Made by a program: the position numbers and the translations under genes. Under the pieces are notes generated by a model that was not told where the DNA came from, ran no database searches, and worked only from the letters and a program-made list of their open reading frames with translations. Of a stretch of DNA of 64,000 nt, positions 1 through 9,712 are shown in pieces (position 1 is the stretch's first letter; each line of letters opens with the position of its first letter). Source of the DNA: Pelodera strongyloides. Taxonomy: Eukaryota; Nematoda; Chromadorea; Rhabditida; Rhabditidae. The DNA lies in contig JAANDG010000003.1 of assembly GCA_036852015.1 (NCBI GenBank), positions 826,001-890,000 on the forward strand, written 5' to 3'.

Positions 1-87
1 ACTTATTTTGTTATAACTATGTTCGTTGTACGCCTAGATATACCGACGCATTTGATCGAAGGCGGATGGTTCTCAGTTTTTGTAATT

Positions 88-291
88 CCCTAAGCCTAAG
101 CTTAAGCCGAAGCTTAAGCCTAAGCTTAAGCCTAAGCTTAAGCCTAAGCTTAAGCCTAAGCTTAAGCCTAAGCTTAAGCCTAAGCCTAAGCTTAAGCCTA
201 AGCTTAAGCCTAAGCTTAAGCCTAAGCTTAAGCCTAAGCTTAAGCCTAAGCTTAAGCCTAAGCTTAAAGCTCAAGCCTAAGCTCCTAAGCC
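88..291. repeat. Interstitial telomere-like 12-bp tandem repeat
   Basis: About 15 copies of a 12-bp unit in which the nematode telomere hexamer (GCCTAA on this strand, TTAGGC on the other) alternates with a one-base variant (GCTTAA). The array is regular and decays at its right end (AAAGCTCAAGCC). It lies just upstream of the first visible exon of the truncated chemoreceptor gene, so it is probably within one of that gene's introns and not at a chromosome end. Confidence 0.85.
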
Positions 292-362
292 TCAGACTAC
301 TGGAATCCTGTACACCAATCATAACTAGCGAACCAGTCACTTCAAATAATAAACATTTCTAG

Positions 363-760
363 TTCTGGTCTAACGGTTCCTGGATACTGATGTGCGCTGT
401 AGTTTTATATTCTTTCGCCATCACTGCACCGACGCTTTTTGCCAAAGATATATTTTTTCTGGAAGATGGGCAGTCTATTGCAATGAAAACAAGTGTCTAT
501 GTTGTGAGTTTTTGTGAAAAATATTCTGACCATGAGAGTGATACCAGCAACGTTGTTATTTTCGGTCTGAAACACTTCCGGAGAGCAGAAGAATGCAAGA
601 CACCTGCTTCAATTACAATATTACATTTCTAAACGTGGACGGTGCTCCGCACATACTGGGTCCGAATATGTGGGCCGCCACACCCTCGCAATCCCATTTT
701 TTGTATTCCGCGTACATCCCGAAATTTTATCAAACCCAATTTTGCACTTGTTGTTCCTGG

Positions 761-843
<83 letters not shown>

Positions 844-3308
844 CGATTTCCAGTTTGCTTTTGTTTGCGTAATATTGATTATATGTGCCAAATCCAAATA
901 TTTAGCAACTTGCAACAACATATCAAATTTTGGATATATCAGGAAAGGTCTACTTAGTTATGTCGATTGTTTTCACGATCCTGACGATTGGCCGACTGAT
1001 CTATCTAAAGAAGACGAACAAAATGTGCGATATTTTTTTAAGGATGAAATATTCCCAAAGTCTCGATTAAGTTTGCGGGGGCAACGTTTCAGAAGACACG
1101 GCTCCAACGCAACAATGCATTCAGCGCAGTGAGCACTGTAAGCTTCCGATAGCGTGAAATACTCAGAGATAGTGTGCGTGCACATCTAAAATAGTGATGC
1201 ATTTTGTCCGTCAACTATATAAAGTCAGGCTGAGGGAAAACCAATAAAGTGAAAACTACAAAAAAGGAATTTCTAAAAAAAGAAACGGCAGGTATTTCTT
1301 CATGCATATTGGCTTCAAAATCCACTAATGGATCGCATGGAGCTTAACTTTAATTTCACTTCCGACTTCGGTATACGGAGTCCAGTTTCACTGCTTCACC
1401 GCTGCACCGATGGAGAGAACCTTCCTTTTTCCCTGCGACTCTCACGTTCGACTGCTATTTTCTCCCATCAGGAATATTACCCACTTGGGAATCGAGTAGT
1501 GATTCTGGCTTCTGGATGCTCTGTGTGTATGAGGAATTCCAATATAAAATGCTTACAGTGCCCTTTTCAGTGCCAAGGCCAGTCAGGAGATCCACTTGTT
1601 TCTTATTGCCTTTTCTTCGTTATTCTTCCAAATAACAAGTCAATTTCTCATCGTCAGTTACTTCTTTCAATTATTCTTTCTTTTTTTTTGTTATACCTTG
1701 TTTGCGTATATCTTACCTAGTTCAAGACGAATTACTTAATGACAGTATAACAGCCGGTTTTAAAAACGCACGTTGGAGAGGTATGAGCCGGTTTTCGGTA
1801 TACCTGCGGTATGACAGCAGGTTTTTGAAACGTATATGTTGGACGCTGCTTTCCCATGTAGTGTATGCAAATAACTGATATTGTGCGATTTTTATCCTAA
1901 TTATTTTAATTTGCACACAACATATGGAAATGCAGTTATCCTGTTATCCATCCTACGTTTCAAAAACTGGCAGTTATATCGCTGTAGAGCTTACTTGAAA
2001 ATGTAGTTTAAATTCAGTAAATAGAAAACGACTTTTTATGTATAAATGCAAATTTTTCTACCTTAACTTATCGAATTAGGCCAAGCTTACGACACTTGCC
2101 AGAGAAGTTTGGGATACTGACCTGCGAAACTTCCTCGTAGGTTTTTTCACTTTTATACACATGGTATATTAGAAGACAATGCAAAAATAAAGAGAGAACA
2201 TGCATAGTTAGAAAACAAATGTCGATCATCAGCAATCCTATTCTGGTCCTCAGGCGCGCGGCGTGGAGATGCGTAGCCGCGTCCGCGGGAAAATATTGCA
2301 AATTTGCATTGAAAAATACGAGACACAGAGAAACCTCTTTTCTGCGCCTCCGCGTTTCCCATGTTAAAAAGCCATCTCTTTTCCGCGGATGCGGTTACGC
2401 ATTTGCGCGCTGCGCGCTTGAGAACGTTGTAATTGTCGCCGCAAGGTTTTCTGGCATATCTCGCCGCAAGGTTTTCTGGCATATCTCGCCGCAAGGTTTT
2501 CTGGCATAAAATAAGCCTTGTGGCACGCGTTTCGCTCGTTCATGATCTCGCCACAAGATTTTCTGGCATAAGACACTCAACCATCTCAGGCCCACATAAA
2601 CAAAAGTTTTCCCCAATTTTTCTGACAAAACTCCCGGATTACTCAAACGTGACTGCGAATACCGTCTTGCATACTATGCAAAACTGGGGAAGATATTCGC
2701 AAAAGAAGATCCCCAGAAATGAACCGGAGTTTGAGCTTGAAAATGCGTTTCTGAGCCTAAAACCTAAAATGCAATTTTGTATGTACTAAAACGCTTCTTT
2801 GACGGAAACAATTTTGACACTCCCTATTAGATTTTCAACTAATTGCACCCCAAAAATCCCGTGTATGGCTATTTTTGGGTTCTGACTACGGTATCTAACT
2901 GTGGATCTTCATTTGCTAGTGACTCACCCTATTTTGCATATTATGCAAAACGATTTTCGCAGCCACGTTTGTTGTAATCCAAGTTTGTTGTAATCCGGAA
3001 GTTTTCTCCCAGAAGAATCGGGGAAAACTTTTTCTATGGGCCTGAGCCCTGAGCCTTTGACGAATCGTTTATTTAGGCAAATTAGTAATACACTGATTTC
3101 ATTTTAGACAGCTGTCAACTCGGACGGGATCACGCTTCCCGAAGCCTACATTGCCATTGTGATGAATCCAATTATCCGTCGCGAAGTTGTCAACTTTTTA
3201 AAGCTTCGACGGACGTCCAATTCGAGTGTGTTTATTATGCGCGTTTCGCTGAATAATTCCGTTTCACCCATACAAGCAAGAAGACCACGCTCGGCTGACG
3301 CGGATTGA
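363..3308 (+). CDS. Srg-superfamily serpentine chemoreceptor, 3' part (5' end outside window)
   Basis: Five exons, 363-503, 906-1024, 1571-1652, 2080-2136 and 3108-3308, join in frame to the last 199 residues of a seven-transmembrane receptor. The first begins FW after an AG acceptor (TM4). The second holds TM5 and ends in LKKTNK. The third is TM6 with SQEIHLFLIAF and QITSQFLI. The fourth is the loop exon AKLTTLAREVWDTDLRNFL. The last has TM7 NSDGITLPEAYIAIVMNP followed by a long Ser/Arg-rich tail. Exon sizes and phases match the complete paralogs, so two exons (TM1-TM3) should lie left of the window. Donors GTGCGA (1025) and GTCAGT (1653) are weak. A poly(A) signal AATAAA lies at 3346-3351. 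The family role is chemosensation in sensory-neuron cilia; the ligand is unknown. It converges on the next gene. Confidence 0.82.
763..840 (+). repeat. Poly(A) tract of 78 bases
   Basis: Uninterrupted run of 78 A in the intron between the first two visible exons of the truncated chemoreceptor gene. It could be a homopolymer expansion or the tail of a retroposed sequence. No target duplication is visible beside it. Confidence 0.9.
1085..1195 (-). pseudogene. Antisense relic of a chemoreceptor last exon
   Basis: Reading the minus strand, a CTATTTTAG acceptor (about 1195-1187) is followed by a frame with SEYFTLSEAYSA, which matches NSDFFTLPEAYIAI in the last exon of the neighbouring minus-strand gene (4034-4195). 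Similarity continues outside the exon: a TATATAAA motif and an AATAAAGTGAAAA motif lie on the distal side of the acceptor in both copies (about 1213-1254 and 4219-4258). Downstream the MNP..RR core is lost. It sits in an intron of the plus-strand gene, in the opposite orientation. Confidence 0.6.
2242..2426. mobile_element. GC-rich palindromic MITE (copy 1)
   Basis: Terminal inverted repeats start TCTGGTCCTCAGG and end near GAGAACG, enclosing GCGCGC-rich arms. Related copies are at 12863-13050 and 54062-54246. It lies in the last intron of the truncated chemoreceptor gene. Confidence 0.7.
2439..2508. repeat. 24-bp tandem repeat, three copies
   Basis: The unit GCAAGGTTTTCTGGCATATC (first 20 bases) is repeated three times, with a fourth diverged copy around 2550-2572. 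Non-coding, in the last intron of the truncated receptor gene. Confidence 0.8.
2577..3056. mobile_element. Palindromic MITE-like inverted repeat
   Basis: The left arm (CTCAGGCCCACATAAAC, then AGTTTTCCCC and CCGGATTAC) reappears inverted at the right end (GTAATCCGG, GGGGAAAACT, GGGCCTGAG). The arms are roughly 80-100 bp and diverged. It sits just before the terminal exon of the truncated receptor gene. Confidence 0.65.
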
Positions 3309-4033
3309 TGTTAGAGAATTCGCGTGCATTTTTTGTAGCAAATCTAATAAAACTTTCATCTCATACTTTCAAGTTTGCTTTCCGACTGTTTTTTTGTCAA
3401 CTTTATTAAACTTTATATTGGATGAATGCTGCTCTGTCGGTGAATTGGTGCGGAATGAACTGATCCTACCGCTGGGTTGGTAACGCCTTTATCGAATGTT
3501 GTAGTTGTAAGCGATCCAAATGTCGATCATGTGGCTATGGAAAATTCTGTTAATCGTATGTTGGCAATGGTAGCAAAGATGGAAAAAGAACGCTTTGGCT
3601 ATTGAATTATAATATTTAATATTACTATTTTCTTTTGTATCTATTACTATCGGTCCCTTGTTAGTATATTGGTGTCTTTATTGCATCGAAATCTTAGGGT
3701 ACCTTTTGGTTTGTTATGCTCTGCTGCATTCCAATAAAGATATTATTATTATTATTAACTGCTTGGACTCCTATAAGAAAGATTGAATTTGCTTTTCACA
3801 GAATTGCTTCCACCTTGGTTCTCATATTTCATATTAGGCATTTTTCGGATATCTGTCTTTTTCCAGTCCCAGAATTAGAACGAATCAAATCTTCGCATCT
3901 AAACGCTTTCATTTACCCGTTGCGAATTTCATATTATGTCACAGCCACTTTCTTTACCAATAACACAGGGACAGTATAGTATTCTATACTATGTGAAGTT
4001 TGCAAACCACGAGTATAAATAGTTTATAAGTGT

Positions 4034-6917
4034 TTAACGAGTAGCGCGAGCACGGATGGAATTCGGTCCTTGCGACACGACGATCGACGACTGATTCTGT
4101 TTGACCACTTTTATAACGTGACGACGAATCAGAGGATTCATCGTAATCGCGATATAGGCTTCGGGCAGCGTGAAAAAATCCGAGTTAATGCAAGTCTAAA
4201 AGAATGCTGGACGGATTTTTGTCATATATAAAAGGTTCAGGCTCACAATAAAGTGAAAATTGCTCAACGTACACGCGTGGGCTGGCGAAAGTTAAACTTG
4301 AAAACCGGACTTAATGAGTGTAAATACTGGTACCCTACGAAAAAAACGCGTTTGTTTCACAAGTCACGAAATTTTTCTTGCTACAAGATTGACAACTGAC
4401 CAGAAAATTGCTCAACGCTGGGTCGACACGCTCTTTGGCGAGAGTTGTGAGCCAGGCCTGGAAATCATTCATTTTTACAGAAATATACGAATTAAAATTG
4501 TATAATTGGAAATTATTAATGGAAAAGTCTCACCGCAACTTTACAAGGGAAAACCGGAAAAACCATGTGCCAGTAATCTAATACCACATTTTTATTATTG
4601 CAAAGACAGATCAGCTGTAGGTTTTTTTCAATAATTGTTCAGCAAAACTTAGTAAACATACAATAAGAAACTGGCACGTAATTTGGCCGAAGACGGATGT
4701 AAATGCAATGAGGAACAGGTGAATATCTTGCCGGGCCTTTTCTCTGAAATTATTTTCAGTGGTCACTGGTGCTGCTAATGCACCCAAATGGCGGAACTTG
4801 CAAACTAAAACCTGGGTCGTTGGCCCTTATTGATCCTGTAAAAAGTGAAAAGCATTCGCCTCCCAGCGTAAACCGGCTTCAATTCACGGAACGACTTGAC
4901 GACAGCATAAGTACATACGTAGGCCCTTAGACCGTCACAGTTGTATGGGTGTCCCAGTTTACGTGTTTACGTACAATTGCTCACGAAAGATGAAACCCAC
5001 ATTTGGTTTGTATGTTTCATATAGATCAATTTGATTATCGTAAGGGCAGATAAAAAGATAGAACTAAATAGATAAATCTTCCCAGCTATGTCCAGTATTT
5101 GGTAGTGTGTTCCCAACTTCTAAATGCAGAGTACTAGCAATAGGTAAAAAAAAATAGAAATATGATGCCACTTTATCTAACACTGGTTCCACAAGCTTGA
5201 CGTCTTCTTATTTTCGGAGCACTCAGAGTGTTTTTAGGCAAGTATGTATGTTCTGTGAAGTGAATGAAATAAAGTAAAATTAAATATATATAAAAAAAAT
5301 TACAGCAAAAACGCTAGAGGTCATCCCCACAATGTTTCCTTCAAATATGGCAAATATACCGTCGACAAAGAGCGCTTGATATGATATTGCGTATGCGTAA
5401 ATTATCGAGATTACGATAAGAGGCAGTGATGCGATCCGCCAAAACTAGAAAGGAACGACGGGTTTTCGCACTCAAATAGGAAACTTGAGGCTAAGCACTA
5501 GTTGCCGTATGCTCAAACAAGTGGGAGTCACCATAGCGGGAGAATTTTACCCGTTGTTACCTCCCGTCTTGGGATGCTACTCCCGCTCCGAGCAGATGAC
5601 CACAGGGACTTGGTGCCCTAGTTAGTGGCTACTCCCGCTCCGAGCAGATGACCACAGGGACTTGGTGCCCTAGTTAGTGGGGACCTTGTCTTCCTTCTCT
5701 TTTAAATGCGATTTCAAAATGAAGAACCGCAATTCGTTCTTTGCATTGCAATTTGTGTGTTCTGTGATTACACCCATTTAATCTCTTTTTTATCCTTACT
5801 AGTACACAGGAAAGTGGAAACCCCGATATGGCCCCGATTATTCCAAAAAACCCCGATATGGCCCCAATCACGTCCCTCAAATAATCGGGGCGTGATCGGG
5901 GTCATATCGGGGTTTTTAATTAACCGTCTTCTTCGCCGAAAATCGGCAGGTTTCACCGAACTGTTTTATGTGGTTTTTGGAAAATTTCATCATGCTATCG
6001 CAAAAAAGGGTAAATGTGGATGTATGACTGTATGATCGATTAGTTTCGAAAAACCCCGATATGACCCCGATTATTTCCCGGAAAACCCCGATATGGCCCC
6101 GATTATTTCCCGGAAAACCCCGCTATGGCCCCGATCAAGGCCGGATTTTTTCAGGGACCTGATCGGGGTCGTATCGGGGTTTTTGGTTTCCCATGAGGTT
6201 CACCAGTCAGCTATTCTATAAAATCAGAAAATGTGCGCAAACCCGCGTATGTGGTAGTGGTATAAATACGGCGGTGAAACGATTGAAGTGCAGCAGTACA
6301 AGTGATAAGTTCTGAAGATGAAAGCAGGCATATCGTGTGATAAAAGATAAGCGAAACGGCCAGAAACGATCCTCGATGCCCACGTAAAGTTGCGCTAACC
6401 CAGGGATTTCCAGAAAGCGTATCGCCAAATAAGTGTTGATGTAGGTGAACACATTCTAAAATTACTATTTTGATATAAACATCCTTGATTAGTATGATCA
6501 TTTATCTCGATTATTTGAAATTTGAAATTCAACATATTACACTGTACACCCACACTTTTGCGATATGCTAATGTGCATTGTGACATAGAAAAGGGAAAAA
6601 CTAGATTGACTAGCGAAGGTTATCGATTCTTACATGCATGGGCCCGAACCATTTGGCGACCACTTGCTGACCTCATCGTGACCAATTTCTCACAAAAACG
6701 ATCGTAACGTGACCGGGTACCGACTGCTTTCTCTCTGTTATCGAGGCTCATTCCGTGTCCTGTGAAAGCTTACCGTAAATAGCACAAACAGGTACAGCGT
6801 GTAGTAGGCGCCAGGGAAAATGTTCCGTTTTCGGATGATCACGTGAATAACGAGACAATATAAGATTAGCGATGGTAAGCCGTATGCAGCGAAGACGGCC
6901 AAAATCCACGGTTTCAT
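4034..6917 (-). CDS. Srg-superfamily serpentine chemoreceptor, 305 aa, 7 exons
   Basis: Exons 6774-6917, 6243-6455, 5304-5444, 5001-5119, 4662-4743, 4401-4457 and 4034-4195 give a 305-residue seven-helix receptor with a TAA stop. Exon 1 encodes TM1 (AYGLPSLILY). Exon 2 holds TM2-TM3 ending NRFTAVFIPLPHTR. Exon 3 begins FW (TM4). Exon 4 is TM5 and exon 5 TM6 (RQDIHLFLIAF, then TCQFLI). Exon 6 is a 19-codon loop. Exon 7 is TM7 (NSDFFTLPEAYIAITMNP) plus a basic tail. The ATG lies 3 nt after a TTAACAG acceptor, the layout expected for spliced-leader trans-splicing. Family members are orphan chemosensory GPCRs of sensory neurons; no ligand can be inferred. Oddities are TCQ where the paralogs have TSQ, and a CCCCGATATGG hairpin repeat in intron 2. 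Donors GTTTGC and GTCAGT are non-consensus. Confidence 0.87.
5524..5682. repeat. Tandem duplication of about 53 bp
   Basis: The segment from GCTACTCCCGCTCCGAGCAG to CCCTAGTTAGTGG occurs twice in direct tandem (about 5575-5627 and 5628-5680) with almost no divergence, so the duplication is young. It lies in intron 2 of the receptor gene at 4034-6917. Confidence 0.85.
5818..6186. repeat. Two hairpin clusters of an AACCCCGATATGGCCCCGAT motif
   Basis: At 5818-5918 and again at 6048-6186, direct copies of the motif are followed by inverted copies (ATCGGGGTCATATCGGGGTT), so each block can fold into a strong hairpin. Both lie in intron 2 of the receptor gene at 4034-6917. No coding frame or transposase is present. 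Confidence 0.8.
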
Positions 6918-9180
6918 CTTCTGTTAATTAATAAAGAATACTATATATGGACACTTATGCTCAGTGTGCCGCAGCCGAACTTCCAACAAATAATATCTTT
7001 TAGCCATGTTTATGTTCAAGTAAACAAAAAAGGAACACGTAGAAAAACAGACTGCGACATTACATTGACAAAAAAAGTGTTGAAAGAAGCACCATTTGTT
7101 GTGCATTTCATGCGGTCGAAATATAATGTGTAACATAAATCATTAAACTTCCACAATTATAAAGAAAGGTTAATACGTAGTTAAAGATATACTGTAGTTG
7201 AAGGTGAAATTCCAGGAGGTAATTACATTTTGTAACTTATATTATATTCACCTGTAGCTGTATCACAGTGATGTTTGTATTCCTTCCAAAAATGTAATTA
7301 AGAAATGTCATTTCACAGTTGTCAATATAGTCACAAAAAGAAAAGAACTGGCTCGCCAAACTAATTACCACCTTTCAAATTAAAGGTGATAAATATAAAA
7401 TATGACTACTGCAGCAATCTTCATGAAAAATTGTCAGCTATCGTTTGCTAACCAAAATAAACTATGTAGTTTCATGTGAAGGTATAACTTAGCGAACGGG
7501 TGGTTATAATATTTTTACAGAAGAGCACAGAATTCCATGCAAAGAAGCTGATTGGAAAAAAGACCGAAAAAAGGAGAAAAAAGGAAATTTTTATTGTTTT
7601 TGAAGGATTTTTCTTTGAAGAATTATTATATGTAGCTGGCACAATTTTGCTGCACATGTAAAGCTGAACTTTTATTAGCATGCTACACCTGCAAACAATT
7701 TAATTGTCGAGAAAAAAAACAACGTTCAAGGAGTGCAACAAGATTTCAAGTTAACTGAGATCAAGTATCAAGCATCACAATGATTTCGAAAAGGGGAAGA
7801 AAGGTAATTTTCTAGGGTTTTAGGCAAATGATATAAGATATTAAAGCGAAATGCCAGCTCCTTTGGAAAATTTGAATATGATAAGCAAATCCTATGTATC
7901 CTATGCTAATTTTGCGCGATAGCCGTGGAAGATCGCGCAAAATTAGCATAGGATACATAGGATTTGCCTATCATATGCAAATTTTCCAAAGGGGCTAGCA
8001 TTTCGCTTTAAGACTAGAAACCTGAAGAGAAGATTTATTCCTCCGAAATGGAATTTTACCTTATTCTTTATTCACGAAATGGGAATTTTTTCGCCTATGG
8101 CGAGATTACACAATTGTAATCTCAAAAATATGCGTTTTATTTTTAAAGCGTCTGGCTCAGAGAATAAGGTTTTACTTACTTCACAGAATAAGTTTCCCTT
8201 AATAAAAACTCGCAGAGCTATACCGCTCAGATCAGCTTCCCCAGCTGCCCATATTTATTTTTAAAAACCCATATTTTCGAAGGTTAAAATGTGTGTGACT
8301 AATAAGGTTGTAAGGTGGTGGAAGCCTTACTTGTTTTCTCGCTAAAAAATGGGACATCCCTTTAATTAACAAAAAAAATGTTTTCAGCTCCTTCTCGTGA
8401 TGCCTATGTTTTTTAGGAGCACTGTCTAATTAAACCACTTGCTCACAGCTGTTTTTTTTCCATAAATCGTGTTATAAATCATCGTAATTCCACCTCCTAA
8501 CCGCAAGTTCTGGTGCTTGAAATTAGCAGAATTTTATAATTAGTAGTGTAGAAATCTCGCTGAGTAAGCCCAATATCTTTTTATATCTTATTATTGTAAA
8601 TGCAAGGCTGGAAAATGTGGTTGGAAGAAAGAGGATATAAGAAAAAAGTTGTTCCACATACGGTAGTTACAGAGACTACAACAGCCGAGTTTGAAACGTA
8701 TGTTCAACTTTGATATCTCTTCTATCCGCTTATAAAGTGCGTTTGAGCGCTCCGAGTTCAATGAATTCTAGTAGTTTCATTGGTGAACCATTCTGGACTC
8801 CTGTAATAGATCGTAATACTTGAGTAGTACTTTATAGTTGGGCGAAGTAGGACTCACAATCATTTTCTAACGTCAAAATCCTATTAGCCCTATTCTATTC
8901 AGGAAAGTTTCAACAGGAAGCAAGCTTTATTTTTATTTTTATTTTTTTTCCTCAGTACGACTTATTGAAGCTGGTTGTAGCTGTATCGTGTTTCTTTTAT
9001 TGATAGTCAAACATTTTTATTGAAAAACGTTAAAATGTTCAGATTTGTTTCACCACTGCTATAGGAAAAACAAATAAAATCTTTACCGATGCAGTTTTTA
9101 TCAAAGACACTTTGTCACTGATAGATTTCTCATCAAATGCACGCTGAACAGTTCAGATCATTATAAATTAAAAAGAAAGG
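6918..9180. other. Intergenic region between receptor genes
   Basis: About 2.3 kb of AT-rich DNA between the start of the receptor gene at 4034-6917 and a decayed exon at 9181-9367. It contains the hairpin MITE at 7841-8011. I see no exon with the receptor motifs and no other coding frame with splice support. Confidence 0.7.
7841..8011. mobile_element. TTAA-bounded hairpin MITE
   Basis: An almost fully palindromic 171-bp element runs from TTAAAGCGAAATGCCAGC to its inverted copy GCTAGCATTTCGCTTTAA, with a loop of about 17 nt around 7920-7936. The TTAAAGCG terminus is shared with several other MITE families in the window. Confidence 0.85.
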
Positions 9181-9367
9181 TTAATAATTATTGAAAAGGT
9201 TGTTGTAGATTGTAGAAAGTCGACCCGTGACTCGTTGCAAAACATTGGGCCTTACAGTTGTTGAGGCGTAATTAGTTGCTTGAAGAAGATGGTTCGTACT
9301 TGTGTAGTGGTTAATTGCAATTTGCGGTTTGGGCAGGGAGGGAGAATCAGTCAGAGTTAAGTACCGG
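9181..9367 (-). pseudogene. Decayed duplicate of a chemoreceptor last exon
   Basis: After an acceptor at 9370-9368 the minus strand reads PVLNSD and then a TGA stop where the neighbouring gene's last exon (9713-9871) has GGA. Past this, similarity to that exon continues at the base level: TTCTCCCTCC, AAATTGCAATTA, CATCTTCTTCAAG, CCTAATGTTT-like. The MNP.IRR core is destroyed. It lies directly downstream of the intact copy, so it is best read as a dead tandem duplicate of the gene's 3' end. Confidence 0.75.
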
Positions 9368-9427
9368 CTGCAATGTTGCAATTAGATACAGTATCACCAA
9401 TAAATTATTCGGTGAATGCGGACTTGC

Positions 9428-9535
9428 GACGATTTTTTTTATTCTAATTTACGTTCATTTGCATAAGCTGCATAGCATAATAAGAATGCTGGTGTACTCT
9501 ATGTGTTTCAAAAACCGGCCGGTATTTCGCTTTAA
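9428..9535. mobile_element. CCGGCCGG-type MITE, left-truncated copy
   Basis: It keeps the inner motif TTCATTTGCATAAGCTGCAT, then AAGAATGCTGG, and the intact right terminus GTTTCAAAAACCGGCCGG followed by TATTTCGCTTTAA. The left terminus is missing. This is the commonest MITE family in the window. Confidence 0.8.
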
Positions 9536-9712
9536 AACTACTCTTTTCGGAACTGCGTTTATGGACCGGCAAGCGCGTGGAAAACGGCCGCTACCTTCAA
9601 TAAAGAGAATGCGTACCATGGACCATGGGATTACAGAACCCTAAAAAGAGAATAGGCTTTATTGGTTCAATTCTTTACAAAAATCATACAAACATGTTTT
9701 TATTGCACAAGA

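Noticed and set aside
17..362. Open frames rich in Leu-Ser or Leu-Arg-Lys across the left end
   Set aside because: They are translations of the 12-bp telomere-like tandem repeat, not a protein gene.
593..1132. Frame with a poly-Lys run
   Set aside because: It is created by the 78-base poly(A) tract. The real coding exon here (906-1024) is in another frame.
4314..4505. 63-residue plus-strand frame
   Set aside because: It is antisense to the loop exon (4401-4457) of the minus-strand receptor, which has matching splice sites and family phase.
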